DNA of 64,000 nt from Populus alba. Its lineage: Eukaryota > Streptophyta > Magnoliopsida > Malpighiales > Salicaceae. The position numbers and the translations under genes are program-made. Below the pieces are notes generated by a model that was given only the letters and a program-made list of their open reading frames with translations, searched no databases and was not told where the DNA came from. Below, in pieces: positions 13,201-25,580 of this stretch. Each line of letters opens with the position of its first letter. Position 1 is the first letter of the stretch. The stretch covers positions 4,092,001 through 4,156,000 of the forward strand of contig NC_133291.1 of the NCBI RefSeq assembly GCF_005239225.2, read 5' to 3'.

Positions 13201-15405
13201 GAATGGCCATTGCGAGCGAGTCCATGTGACATGTATACGTGTTTTCAATGAGAGCATGGGTTGTCTGCATCGCCTTTTCTTCATTCCAAATTCAAGGTTC
13301 GGAAACAAATTATCTTGTAATTGCTGTTAATACCTGTTCAACTTGGACTCGGTATAATAAAATATTTCCCACTCGGTGGATAACATGGATAGATTGACCG
13401 GATAGATAACAGCAAAATTTCCTCCGATTTTTCCAGGTTCGCGTGATTCAGTGAAGGATTTGGTCACGGCGAGGCGTTTAATTCCCGCGCTAGTCGTTGC
13501 CTCGGGAGCTTGAAAATTGAAATGGTCCAAATAAAAAGAACACGAGGCAGATTTTTCTTCCCTTCAAGTCATTGCTGTTAGATATGGACCTAATTTGACC
13601 AATGGCCAATGGGGTGTGAGGATGATAACATTACTTGTCACGAGGCTTGACGTGTCAGTCTAGATCATAGGAAATTAAAGTTTGTTATCTATATTATTAT
13701 CTTGGATTTGAAATTGATGAAGATTGATTTGAAAAGGTTCATCATAAATGCATTAAATTGAGTGTAATGTTTGCCTAATTGTTTATCCAAAAAGATTTTG
13801 TTTTCACCAGCCGTTGTACTGGTACAATAGAGTTAGGATTTTTAAGTTGATTTTTAACTCAAGAAAAGAAGCACTTGGTGTTGTAAATGCCTTTTTAGGT
13901 ATTGTATCTTTTTTTTATTTGAAAACTGAAAAAATAATGTTTGTGCTTAATAAAGCGGGGAACATCTTTGTTTGAATATCTTCTATTTATATTGATTGAG
14001 ATTCTTTACAAAACATTGAAAACTATATTGGGAAAATAACATCAGAATGACTATGGATTCCTTATTAATTAATTTTTTTCTTTTTAATATAGAATACCTA
14101 TTTCAATAACTTTTCAATTTTGTTTGATACTCCAATTTGTTTTTATTTTTCACTTTTGCATATTCAATATCTATGATATTATTAAGTTGAAAGTGATCAA
14201 AAAACATGCAGGATGATCATTTGTTATCAATAAAATGATCTTTTTAAAAAAAATAATTAAGTTATTAGATAAAATCTTAATATATAATTTATATTATTTT
14301 CTATATATTATTTTCAAATAAAAATCTTTTGAGTTTGAAATTTATATTTGAATTTAAATGATATCATACTTAAGGTTTGACATATTACCACGTCTAATTA
14401 TATTTGAATCTAGTTAGTACAAAACCCAATATATCCAAGGCTTGGTACATTACTAGCCCCTGTGTAGCAGAGCTTGGTATATTAATAAACCCTCACTTGA
14501 AACATATTCATTTCTTTCAACATGTCCAGGATAATAAGAGTTTTTCGAGCCTTGTAAAATAGGTTTATCAAAAGTACATTAAAATTGCCTTGAATTCTTC
14601 CATTTTACTTGTTATTCGTTTTTACTGTTTTTTTTTAACCCTTTTAGATAATTATTCTGTTTTTTCCTTAACAGGAAACGTAACTTCAGCATCATGCTGT
14701 TTGAAAAATGGTTCGTGCTTTAGCATCGATCCAAACCTATTTTAAGATTGAGTTGACAGGCTCGTGAGCCAATTCAACTAACGGTAGACCAATACCCGTG
14801 GCGAAGCTAGAGTCCATCTCTAAAACGTGTGTTTCTCACGTCATCCTCCTTCACTATGCAAGCAAGAGATGATTTCGACCCCAAAATATATCTGTCATTG
14901 ATTTAAAGCTAAGATAGTCAAGATTATTTAATTTAATTTTAAATAGATCACTCGCAATATAGAAAAGAGAATACAATAACAGAACTTGTAAGATATTAAC
15001 AGGGGTAAATGCAAATTGCCGTGAATTCTTCCATTTTACTTGTTATTTGATACAAGATTAAACAACTGGCTTTCTCAAAATTATGACGGATTCAAGATGC
15101 GTTTTATAGGTTAACGAAAGACAGGATATAATTCATGATCATTTGTAGAAAACTAGCAAGATCCACAACTTTACTATGATGTTATGATGTTTTTAATCTG
15201 TGGAAATATAGATCAGTAGAAGGTATACAGTTTTACAAGAATAATAATATCAAAATGACAAAATCTTACGATATCCAATACATTGATGGTAGAAACAATT
15301 AAAAAAAACATATATCCAATGAATAACTGTATAATCTATGCGAAAAAAAAACCTATAGTTTAGATGCCACCGAGTCCCCCACCGATTTCCACCCCCCTGA
15401 TTTCT
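10246..15405. other. Intergenic region without a recognisable gene
   Basis: It begins with the 3' flank of EPC1. Frames at 11158-11478 and 11591-11806 (+) are open but match nothing I know and lack splice or coding-composition support. A TA microsatellite is at 12491-12509. The rest is AT-rich with no sign of an RNA gene. Confidence 0.55.
10349..10366 (+). repeat. (TC)n microsatellite downstream of EPC1
   Basis: Nine TC units begin about 100 bp after the EPC1 stop codon, probably inside its 3' untranslated region. Confidence 0.85.
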
Positions 15406-16845
15406 TCACTGCTTCCTCCGACTCCGTCTCTCCACCCCATTAGGTTGTTCATGACTCCTAGACTCTCCCAGAAAAGTCTTAGCAGCATCCAAACTAGGAA
15501 AATAAGTAGGTTCAAGGAACAACTGAGTCAACGAGTCACAACTCTCTGAACTCGCCAAAACGCCATTCCCTTTGGCCTCCAAACTCCCTATAGCAACAAC
15601 CAGCACCTGTTGATACGCATAAAAGAACCTCTTTAGAGCACCCTCAATTGCCTGCAAAGCCTGAAGCAAATAAACCTTCTGAAACTCCCTTTTTTCACTG
15701 TACAACCTCATGGCTGCTTCTTGTATCCTGGGCCCACCTTTTGGGTCTACTTCAACACCTAAAACTTCCGGCACCTTATGCTTCAGTTCCTTGCACGATC
15801 TCGTTATCTCCACCAACTCCCTCGATCTAAAACAATACGGAGACTTTTCGTCTAATGATCGCATCTGTAACTGATTTTTAAGTCTCAAAAAATCATCTGG
15901 ATCCATTAGTAGATGCAAGTCTTCAATTTCTGCTAGAAGTTTCCAGATTCTCTCGATTAAATAGCAGTCATTTGATGCTTTTGAAAATTCTTTGCTTCCA
16001 ATTCTTTCTGTTACGCGCTGGATAATTTGTTTTGCCACATGTATCCATGACTCTAGTATTTGATGCGTGGTGTACACCGATTGGTTTTCCTGATTCTTTA
16101 TGTGGTCGTACGGACTCTTTTTGAGGGCGTGGATTTCGTTCGGCCGGCAAACAGTGTCGTATTCCAGGGTTGGTTTTCCGTTCAGGTTTGGCTCGCCGAG
16201 TCCTAGTGTGTACGGGCACCGTCTCATCTCGCACTCGATGGAGTACAGGATTTTCTGTGCTACGTCTTCAGATGTCTGCCACGTGGCGAGCCTAGGGAGC
16301 AGGCTTGCCTCGCTGGTTTTATTGACCACCGTGGTTTCGCCCGGAACCTTCCATACCTCCGCGTAACTCCCATCTCTAACCAGAACACCTTCCGTTGAGC
16401 TCAAGTCCGCGATTGGAGCCGTGCCACGCGTTGTGCTATCTTCTGCCTCATCTTCAATGATAGACGCGATTAACTCGATCTGAGAGGTGGTGAGTGACTC
16501 GATCCTCCGTGTCCATTCTCTCCGGTTAGCGTACGGTCTTTTGTCGGATAAAACCGTCGAAACGAACCGGAAAGTGATTTCTAGAGCTTGTAAAGCTGGT
16601 TTTAGTATAGACTCTGTTTTCCAATCCGAGAACTCTTTTCGGTTCCATAGCTTTCGTAGCTCTGGGAGGCGGAGATAGTATTCGTAAGCTGAACAAACCG
16701 AGTCGGAAGCGGGAATCGGGTAGGTATTTGAGATGCCACGAAACTGTATAGCCGGGATGGAGACATGTAGCTTGCTAGAGAGTCTGGGGGGTTTGTTCGG
16801 GGGATCGGAGGATACCATTTTTGCTTTCCAATCTAAATCTATCAT
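15406..16845 (-). CDS. HSPRO: HSPRO-like protein (Hs1pro-1 family)
   Basis: Uninterrupted single-exon gene of 479 codons starting MIDLDWKAKMVSSDPPNKPP. It matches plant HSPRO1/HSPRO2, homologues of the sugar-beet nematode-resistance candidate Hs1pro-1. Conserved blocks in order include SSKLHVSIPA near residue 24, CSAYEYYLRLPELRKLW, LKPALQALEITFRFV, CRPNEIHALKKSPYDHI, YTTHQILESWIHVA, IWKLLAEIEDLHLLMDPDDF and VEVDPKGGPRIQEAAM. The N-terminal and C-terminal Hs1pro-1 domains are both present. Arabidopsis members respond to pathogens and stress and interact with the SnRK1 kinase complex; the biochemical activity is unknown. The C-terminus is longer than in Arabidopsis (about 420-440 residues) and ends in a basic tail, ERRSRRKQ. 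No intron is expected. Minus-strand promoter sequence with a TATA box lies just upstream. Confidence 0.93.
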   Translation of the reverse strand: MIDLDWKAKMVSSDPPNKPPRLSSKLHVSIPAIQFRGISNTYPIPASDSVCSAYEYYLRLPELRKLWNRKEFSDWKTESILKPALQALEITFRFVSTVLSDKRPYANRREWTRRIESLTTSQIELIASIIEDEAEDSTTRGTAPIADLSSTEGVLVRDGSYAEVWKVPGETTVVNKTSEASLLPRLATWQTSEDVAQKILYSIECEMRRCPYTLGLGEPNLNGKPTLEYDTVCRPNEIHALKKSPYDHIKNQENQSVYTTHQILESWIHVAKQIIQRVTERIGSKEFSKASNDCYLIERIWKLLAEIEDLHLLMDPDDFLRLKNQLQMRSLDEKSPYCFRSRELVEITRSCKELKHKVPEVLGVEVDPKGGPRIQEAAMRLYSEKREFQKVYLLQALQAIEGALKRFFYAYQQVLVVAIGSLEAKGNGVLASSESCDSLTQLFLEPTYFPSLDAAKTFLGESRSHEQPNGVERRSRRKQ

Positions 16846-16952
16846 TCTTTCTTGGGAGAAGGAAGTGGAAAATGGAAATCAAACGGAATACGTTGTGTTT
16901 TTATTTTTTTCTTTCGAGTTTTGTTTGAGGGGTGAGGGAGGGATTGATGAGG

Positions 16953-16961
16953 TTATATATA
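16953..16961 (-). promoter_or_regulatory. TATA box of the HSPRO-like gene
   Basis: TATATATAA on the minus strand, about 110 bp upstream of the ATG at 16845. This predicts a 5' leader of roughly 80 bases. It is the only strong TATA motif close to this start. Confidence 0.65.
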
Positions 16962-18297
16962 GGGAGGGGTGGGGATTTTGCCTGTTGAGGGGTAAAGGCG
17001 TGTGGGGGTGAGAGAGATGTCGGGAATTAGATTTCATTAAATAATTGATAGGGAGATGAAAAAAAGGGGAGTTGAAGAAATTTGAAAGACAAAGGACATG
17101 AAACTTATCCATTCGGACCTAGCATCAAAGGTGTATTCGGTGTGTTCTGGCATACAGAAGGAAACTGCGTGTCGTTGGATTATTCTAGAAGTAAAAGGGG
17201 TAGGAGGTGGGGGGTGGAACGGTTCCAATGTTGGACCTTCGTCTTTGCTCGTTCAATTAATGCGACTCTTATTTTTCTGCTGGCGTCGATTCCCAATGAC
17301 GCGCTGTAGTTGATCGTAGGACTTGACTAATGGTGCTTTAAGGGCGACCGCTAAATGGATAAATGTTCGTTTAGCACAATTATCCGACACTCTTAAATGC
17401 ATTCTCTTCACACATGTCTAAAGGGAAGGGTACGAGTTTTGAAGGATGCAGTAATTGTTTTTCTAGGGACGTGTTTGGTTTTAAATTAAAAGGGGATAGG
17501 GTGTTGATGCTAGTAGTGTTTTTAATATTATTACGTCGGGTGGATTTTTAATTTTTTTTGAAAAATGAAAAACAAATTCATCATTGGAAGACCCGGAGAG
17601 AAATCTAGAATTTACATTAGTTGTTTTACTTCGAATTTATCATCTAGTTGTTTTTAGTATTGAACGCATTTAACTATGGTCTAAAAAAATCTATAGCTAT
17701 CACGTTTCATAATGAATGTCAATGAACTGTCAACTTAGTATTTTAGTATCATTTGTTTTCTCAAATAATTAAATCTCTATTTTATAATTCAATAAAAAAT
17801 TTATATTGACTGAGATGATTTATGATAATTTCTTTCTAATTAATATATAAATTTCTACTTCTCATGCTACAGCTATTATTTTTATTGATTTTAATTTTCA
17901 CATGTCGGGATTATTGTTCAACTTCAAATAATAATCATTTCTAGGATTTATACAAGTATTGTTTAATTATTAATTATTTTTTAGAGTGTGTTTGAGATTA
18001 ATGTAAAAGTTATTTTTAAAATTATTTTTATTTAAAATATATCAAAATAAATTTTTATATGTTTTAAAATTTATTTTTACATCAATATATTAAAAATATA
18101 AAAAATCATAAAAAATAATAATTTAAAACTAAAAAAAAAAATTCAAAAAAAAAAAATGTAGATTTAAAAACACAAACAAACACTGCCTCGATCAATAATC
18201 ACAGTAGTGTCATTGTCGGCTTCCTAGGAGTCAGTGGACTCTAATTTTCCCGTGTTTTCAGGGGAAATACCTGCACATCTGGCCCTTCAATTGATAT
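16962..18297. other. HSPRO upstream region, no other gene
   Basis: This holds the distal promoter of the HSPRO-like gene and, further left to right, AT-rich DNA. Short open frames on both strands near 17040-17310 lack any family match. A MITE-like repeat occupies the right end, just before the hAT element. Confidence 0.5.
17985..18186. mobile_element. AT-rich MITE-like repeat, copy C
   Basis: About 200 bp starting agtgtgtttg and ending caaacaaacact, so the ends form an imperfect inverted repeat. The inside has the family motifs tatatcaaaataaattttta and ttttacatcaatatattaaa. This is the best-preserved copy of the family in the window. Confidence 0.5.
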
Positions 18298-18305
18298 CCT
18301 TCAGC

Positions 18306-20252
18306 CATAGTTTTGAAACCCGACCCGGTCATTGACCCGGTCGACCCTCTGGGTCACGGGTCAGGTGGGTTGACCCGGGTCAACTCAAAAAAACCTATAT
18401 AAAAAAAAATACATAACTAATTACAATACAACACTTACTTAAATCAAATTTAAATTATAAACCAACAACATAAATTTAATTCAATATCCAAAATACAAAC
18501 CAAATATAATTTTTTTTGCAACGAGTATAACATATCCATCATCAGTGGTCATGAGGATGGACATCAGGCAAAATGATAATGCCAATCTAGTTTATGTTGT
18601 TTTATGTAGCATATGGAGAATGAATCCCATCAGTACAAGACTGGCATTGCTAGTTTAGGTGCCAGGAACCAGGAAAAAACACAAAAGCTTTAGAGAAGTC
18701 TTAGTGTGGATCTCTTGCTGAATCTTTAAATTACCCCCACAGCAAACATAATGTGATGAATCAAGATACCAAAAAAATAACAAGACCTGACTCTCCTAAA
18801 AAAAACCTAGATATTACAGCTAAAATCCAGCACCTTAATTAGAAGAAAATTAGCTCGCCCACCACCAGGTCAATGAATTCTAAACATGTGTATGGGATAC
18901 TCAGCTGATTGATGGCCCCAATTAACCATGCAATGCCAAAGAGGCAACCAGATTGCAAAAGATAGCATTACCAGTCTTCATCACAAAACCAAAATCCATT
19001 GAATAGTTAAACACTGCCTGACAGAGGTGCAGGAAGAATGGGAAGATCTTTGAAAAAATTCATTCTAGGAAATTTTGAAATTTTATTTGTCTTACGTAGT
19101 AAACTCGTTTACCTTAAAATCCTGAAAGTTTCTTCAGAAAATTAATTTTACCAAACAAAGTAACTGCTTCAGACATAATAAATAAGTAATTAGCATCTCT
19201 ACGATAGAAATTTGTATTTTTTTGTCCCCAAATTCTTTAGACAGACCAAGCTGGAAAGAGAAAAAAATCTGAGGAAACCCGTCCTATTGGCACACTAGTC
19301 ATGCAGCATAAACAGGCCTTGATGTTGCTGATCAACAAATCGTATTTGATTGACATGAAATAATAAATGGATTCTTAAAAACTCAAGCAATGGAGTAGAG
19401 TCAGTAATTAACAAAAACCAGAGTAATTAACAAAAACCAGAGTAATGAACTTGAAGTTAGAGCAAAAAAAGAGATGAAGAGTATGGTTCAGATAAAGGGT
19501 ACCTTGTTTGCCGGTCATTGTCAGTGGTGTCTGCGCCTCGTTCACTGCCAGCAAGATCAATAAATGAAATTTCCCCAACTATTTTCCACTTTTAGACTCA
19601 TTCACATCATTGTTCCTCCTGGAGTCCTTTACTTCGCTGTGCTTCTTAACAGCAAGTTGTAAAATAGCATGTGATCGACTACGTCCCCAGAATCAGTAAC
19701 AGCATTCATCATGCAAACAACAAAGTTCTTATTTTTTTTGGCAGAAGTTGAAATCGGGCTAGAGAAACTGAGTTGATTGGCAAAAGAGAAGACAAAAATC
19801 AAGCTAGAGAAACATACCTGAGGTGACTGGGCTACGAATGAAGCAACGAACAATGAATTGATGGCAGCGATTGGGCTCGATGGCTCGACGTCCCCTGCCC
19901 CCTCAGCTCCTCAGCTGGGTTTCAAAGAGGAATTAGGTTACTGAATTAATGATTTTGGTGCATTCTTCATCAGTCTTTCTTTAGTCTTCAGCCGTTCTGC
20001 GTTTTGTGACTTTTGTCACTTTAGAAAGCTGAAAACAACGTCGTTTTCATTGACAGGAAAGAAAAAAAAAAGTGACCGGGTCTCACCCAGGTTTGGCCGG
20101 GTCGACCGGGTCCCGGGTCGACCCACCGGGTCAACCGGGTTTGGCCGGGCCAAATCCCAAGCGGGTTTTGGCCTTCACCCGGACCGGTTCCATGCCCGGG
20201 TCAGCCGGGTCCCGGGTCGACCCGCCGGGCCGGTCCGGGTTTTAAAACTATG
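18306..20252. mobile_element. Non-autonomous hAT-type element with captured kinesin piece
   Basis: The element is 1,947 bp. It begins catagttttgaaacccgacc and ends with cgggttttaaaactatg, so its ends form terminal inverted repeats of about 17 bp with one mismatch. It is flanked by a perfect 8-bp duplication, CCTTCAGC (18298-18305 and 20253-20260), the length typical of the hAT superfamily. Both ends are GC-rich and packed with CCGGGT/ACCCGG motifs, about ten in the last 185 bp, unlike the AT-rich surroundings. No transposase is present, so it would depend on one supplied elsewhere. The interior carries an antisense kinesin-13 fragment (listed) and a 19-bp tandem repeat near 19405-19450. Confidence 0.88.
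19503..19683 (-). pseudogene. Captured kinesin-13 motor-domain exon fragment
   Basis: On the minus strand the sequence encodes SRSHAILQLAVKKHSEVKD and RRNNDVNESKSGK, then in another frame EISFIDLAGSERGADTTDN followed by DRQTR. These are the SSRSH and switch II (DLAGSE) blocks of the kinesin motor, and the wording matches plant kinesin-13 (KIN-13A type). A single-base loss at about 19580-19586 breaks the frame and creates a TAG. The coding match stops at ACAAG followed by GT (19502-19501), which looks like the parent gene's own splice donor, so the capture was from genomic DNA rather than mRNA. It lies inside the hAT element and cannot make a motor. Confidence 0.82.
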
Positions 20253-21002
20253 CCTTCAGCCTCTCGTCACGGGGAAGGCATGGCAAATGGTCTAAAGATT
20301 ACACCAAGACTAGGAAATTTCAAAGTTATTGCGGCTCCTCGATCGAAATAAAGCCAATTTGTCTTCCAGATCTTACGGCTCTAGACATAAACACGACAAT
20401 CTTCTTTTTGGTCCTTTGTTATCATTTCAGACATTAATAATACTGAGCAATTTTTTTTGTTTTGGGAGAGACCTGTTTGTCAATTGATGTTAAATAAAGC
20501 CATGTATTAGAATTAAAAAAAAAATTTGGTGTTTAATGAGTAAATAATTTTATCTTATTAGTTACTTTTTAAAACCACTTAAAAAGAAGATAAACATGAA
20601 AAGAAATAAAAAATAAAACATATGATCCACTAAAAATATTTATACTTGTAATTTCTCTTTTCTAGTTGTATTTTTTTTTCTTTAAAACAAGTTCATAGAG
20701 TAGCTAATAAAATATAATTAGTTACTCAAGTAAAATTTAAAATGTCTTATTTTTCTCTTGTAATATTTATTATTTTATACTTATTTGATGCCTAAATATA
20801 CTTATTATTTTAATATTTCAATTTAGAATATAAATAGAGGCGTTAAGAGTAAAACGAAGTTAATTAAGCTATTTTGAGTAGTTTTGACACATGACTTCAT
20901 GATATGGACATAACTCTCTCATTTAAGCTCAAATTAAGATTATTTAAAATAACATGGAACCCTAGGAAATATCTCTACTGTAATAGTCTCAACTTGTAGA
21001 CT

Positions 21003-21005
<3 letters not shown>

Positions 21006-21032
<27 letters not shown>
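21006..21032. repeat. (AT)n microsatellite
   Basis: About 13 AT units in intergenic DNA. Confidence 0.9.
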
Positions 21033-21033
<1 letters not shown>

Positions 21034-23889
21034 CTGAGTATTCATAAAAAATTAAGACTGTTACATCTATAATTTTCATGTTTTGAGTTTTAAGATATAA
21101 TGATTTTCATCGAAATTGAAATCTGGCATAAAGTTCTCATTGCATCTATATTGTCAACGTGCTAAAACATCCTTTAACATGTAAATATATTAGGATGTGA
21201 TTTACTTTTGGAAGCTTTCAAATTTGGTGTATGAATTTTAGTTGAATATATCACTTTTCTTGTTATGCTGGGAATTTATTTTATTTTTTAATAATTTTAT
21301 TAACTATTTAGATTTGATGGTTGTTATTAGATGTTAATATTAAAAGTATTTTTAAGAGACTGCATAGGCTTTCAAAAAAAAAAAAAGCAAACATATCAAA
21401 GAAGGGGTGAGATTATATCAAACTTCTTGCTTCTTTCTCCCCTCTTATTTATTCTATATTTTATTTCTCATATACAGTTTTCGTGATGGTACTATATATA
21501 TAACTAAATTTTTATTTGGTTAAAGGAAATAGAAGCATCAAAATCAATAAAAAAAAGATGAGTTCTACTTTGTTTTCACTGTTCAATTTATATTTTACGT
21601 ATTGAATATTAATCAATGTTTATTTTCTTAATTGTTTTGTTTAATTATTAGAAGGCCTACGAGTTTATTATTTGTTGCAATTTACTGCGGGGTTCTAACC
21701 CTTAATTGTTTTGATCTCTTTATTATATGAAGCAACGAAGATTAATCATTTGTTGTGTTGAAAATTATTAGATATTAGAAAGAATATTCAAAAACATTAA
21801 ATGCAATTATTTGTGCTTGTGATGTTTAGGTTTATCAATCTCTTTGATTCTTAACATTGTTACTATATTAAATTTCTAGTGTTTGTCTCGAGTTGTCTAG
21901 TAGTTAGAGTTTATTACATTGATTGTTTTTTAATTAATTGCAATTAAGAAAAGATAGAAAAATAGTTCGAATAGTGAATATTAGAAGTGTGAATTGATAT
22001 ATATCTGCATTGATGATCATTTGTAAAAAATTTGATAATGAATATTAATTTAAATCAAGGTTTGTTTGTTTTTTTAATTGATTTTGATATTTTAATTTAA
22101 GTTGTTTTTTAATTGTGTAATATTTTTAAATATTTTTATATCTGCATCGTATCTATATATTTTTGATTGTGATGAGAATGATACCTACTAGTACATCTAT
22201 ATATATTTTAAAAAATCTAGATTTTATTTTTGATTACCTGCATCACCATATCATTCTCTATATTATCATCTAGCTTAGAATTCAATCTTTACCATCCATG
22301 TATCCTTATCCAAATCATGACGCAATCATGCGAGACCCATGTTGCCCAAGCGGAAGATAAAGTAAATATGCCGTCCTCAGGCGTTGTCTATGCATTTCTG
22401 TATAAAAGGGCAATCAAAGGAATCCCATTCAGCTAAATCTCGATATCCAGCGAAGGAAAAATAGAAAAAGAAAGAAAGCTTAAAAGTAAAATTAGGATTT
22501 TAAAAAATATCAATAAATATAAATATTCACACACATGTACTTATAGTGAAATATTTTAGGGAGAATTGAGAAAAATATCATATTGATCCCATAAAAATTG
22601 ATAAGAATTATCTCTTTCATTAACAAAATATCAACTCTTAAGATTTTATCTCTCCTTTCTATTTCTTTCTATCTTTGTTGTATATTGTAAATGTTTAATA
22701 GTTACAGTATTAGCGCTGTGAAATTTTTATAATATAAAATATACTGGGATGTTACTGAAAATAAGATTAAATTGTATGGATAATTGATAGTACATGCAGT
22801 TGCTTTTGTCAACTATTTTTGGGATATGTATGGACATTTTAAAGATATTTTGTAGAACCTTCAAAATCTATCAAAGATGGGGAAATCCGCTATCCATGGT
22901 TTATTGTTTGTTCAGATGATACGCACTAATTTGATTAGTGTTTGACAGGTATCTTGTTTTAGGTCGCCGTGCACTTCTGGCCTTGGAAAGTCTAAAGAAA
23001 TAGCGCCCTTTTTTATTTAATTTTAATTGGTTTTTGATCTCTCCTCGGAACATGAATAATTAGATCCGGTCACCGTGTTTACCGCCTTCAAAAAAAGCTG
23101 CCGCATGGAGCCAGATCAGTACACATGTCGAACGCTCATTGCTAGTCTAAAACAGACTCGGCGTGGTGGCTTCCAACTCGGCACCGCTTTTTGATTGCCA
23201 CCTAGCCACGCGGGGGAGCACAAGAATGTGATGGCATGGCAATCACGTGCGCCACCCACCGTTATCTACTGCCCACCTGTCGGATTTATGTGGACAAATC
23301 AGGTCACATTAGCGGTGCCGAAAAGGCAGTTGGATTGCCGACACGTGGCTTTTGCAGTTGGAGCTGTGAAGGATTTGATTGGCTTCCACGTCTAGCAAGA
23401 GAAGTATGATGTTTATGGGCTTCGGAATCTGCAATTTCGGAGAGAAGGAAATTTGGTGAACAAAGAGAGAATATTTATTTAATAATTTTTGAAAAAATGG
23501 GTGCACTTGTTTATTCATTGTTTATCTGATTAAGAGCATGGTGTCTTTGACTCTGATGGGAGTCAATGGCGAGCTAGCACCCAGGTTTCCTAGCAAGGAA
23601 GCATGTTTTGGGCCCTATAATGGGGCATTAGCGTCGTAGCTCGATTTATCATTTATCTAGTTGCTTCTCCACTCCACTTTTATTTTTTATTTTTTATTTT
23701 TTACTCAACTTTTCACCGTTCCTTTTTCTCTTATCCAAATGCTGCTTAGAGGATGTTGCAGGTGCGGCAGAAGATGAGTGACCAGTTTCGTCCACAATAC
23801 GGAGATTTCGAGCATCAAAGAATAATTTCATATCACTTACAAAGCAGCCGCACGTTCAGATGCAAGTGAGATATTTATTAGATATTGGG

Positions 23890-24080
23890 GTGGTTATTTA
23901 TTAAAATATTTTTTATTTTAAAATATTATTATTTTTTATTTTTTAAAATTTATTTTTGATAATAATATATCATAATGATTTATATATATATATATATATA
24001 ATTAGAAGTAAATAAAAAATAAAAGAAATTATTTTTTTAATAATACTTTTAAAATGCAAAATTGAACGGAATCTGAATCT
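23890..24080. mobile_element. AT-rich MITE-like repeat, copy D
   Basis: Carries the family words attaaaatattttttatttt and aaaatttatttttgataata, interrupted by a TA microsatellite at 23981-24000. Confidence 0.4.
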
Positions 24081-24860
24081 ACATGGTTAATTTGGTTTTT
24101 AGCCCTTTTGCTTGGATCAAGCAGTTACTCCAATCCATCAAAAACGAAAAAGAAGAAGAATACTTGAATACGCTAGTCGCAATTAAGTGAATGAAAAATG
24201 GAAAAACAGTGTGTGTGTGGCTAGGCAATCCCACCACAGTTCAGCTCACAATTATCTAAACTTATTTAACAGTTATCCCTCGAGCACCCTAATCTGGTTT
24301 CATAATTAATTGATTTGCATTTGATGTGGCGATCTCAATTTTGTCCAGTCCCCGGCATATATAAAAAAGGAATGAAACATCAAACATTTTATTTTTATTT
24401 TTTGTCATGATCGATTCGAGTCACTTGACTGTTTTGATTAGCTCGAAGATGTGGTGATCTGAATCGAGCCTCGTTTGGATTAAATACAGAATAAATGAAA
24501 AACATCTAACATTCATGCCAGGAGGAAACACTATCTCTGTTATATATTCCAGGCCTCCACCCACGTGATGAGTTGTAAAACTGTTGAGAATTGCTGGAAT
24601 AAATACTAAATAAAAGAAGAATCTCAGGTATGCTTTCCCCTGCTTCTCAAGCTCTTCTTGTGTGGATTCTATACTTGTCTGACCATAATTTGAAATTATC
24701 CACAGTATTTTCGATGACCTTTCCAGCTTCATGACTCCTCGAACCATCCTGATCTAATCAATCCATCTTATAAGATTCCTCACAGCCAAATTAAAGAGAA
24801 AGATTTCTAAAACAAGACAGGAGAGATAGCATTGTCGGTCTTTGCAAATTAATTACTTTT

Positions 24861-24880
24861 TATTATTATTATTATTATTA
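24861..24880. repeat. (TAT)n microsatellite
   Basis: A short trinucleotide run of about six or seven units. Confidence 0.85.
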
Positions 24881-25389
24881 CTAAATTAATCATCGTACAC
24901 AGCCAAAGTGTCTTGGAAAAACAAATAAAATAAAAAAGGAAACCCTGCCTCCCTGTTGATCTTACATGATCTGGTGGCCGTGCTGTGGATAGACACTACA
25001 TTCGATTTGATGCGACCATTTGCCTCCTTGCTGCAATTCGAAAGTCATAAATTACTTTCAAGAGCATATAAGCTCCCATGGGAAACAAGATCTCGATATA
25101 GGATGGAGTCATGTCGAGACTGCCACGCGTATCACCGTGATTACAGGATCATGGATATCGATTGTGAACTTTATTTTCTTAATTAATTTGCAAGGTCACT
25201 TATATAAAATTATTTGTTATCATTTTTCTCTCCTTCAATACTTGAAGCCTTAATTCCTATCTGTAAGGATTTTTTTGCACTGATAATATGTTGTTTCATA
25301 TTTTGAACTTAAAATTTTCATCATATGAACGATGAGATTAATTGAAATGATAGCGATATCGAATATCATGCTATTCAAGCTATTCATTG

Positions 25390-25580
25390 AGTGCCTGTTT
25401 CATATATGATATAAAAAGCTTTTAAAAATATTTTTAAATTGAAAATACATCAAAAAAATATTTTTTTTATTTTTAAAATAAACATATCAAAACCATTAAA
25501 AAAATACTATAAAATATCAATTTAATATTTTTTAAATAAAAAATAATTTGAAAAACAACACCAACACTGAACCAAATGGG
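25390..25580. mobile_element. AT-rich MITE-like repeat, copy E
   Basis: Begins near gtgcctgtttcatatatga and ends near caacaccaacactgaacc. The inside has the shared words aaatacatcaaaaaaatatt and aaacatatcaaaaccattaa. Confidence 0.45.

Noticed and set aside
15648..16678. Several plus-strand open frames opposite the HSPRO-like gene
   Set aside because: They are antisense shadows of a well-conserved 479-codon gene and have no family match or promoter of their own.
20050..20295. GC-rich open frame full of GRVDRVPGRP-like repeats
   Set aside because: It is the translated subterminal CCGGGT repeat of the hAT-type element, not a protein gene; the same applies to frames at 53865-54184.
24421..24747. 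108-codon open frame (-)
   Set aside because: No family match and no start context; treated as chance in AT-rich DNA.
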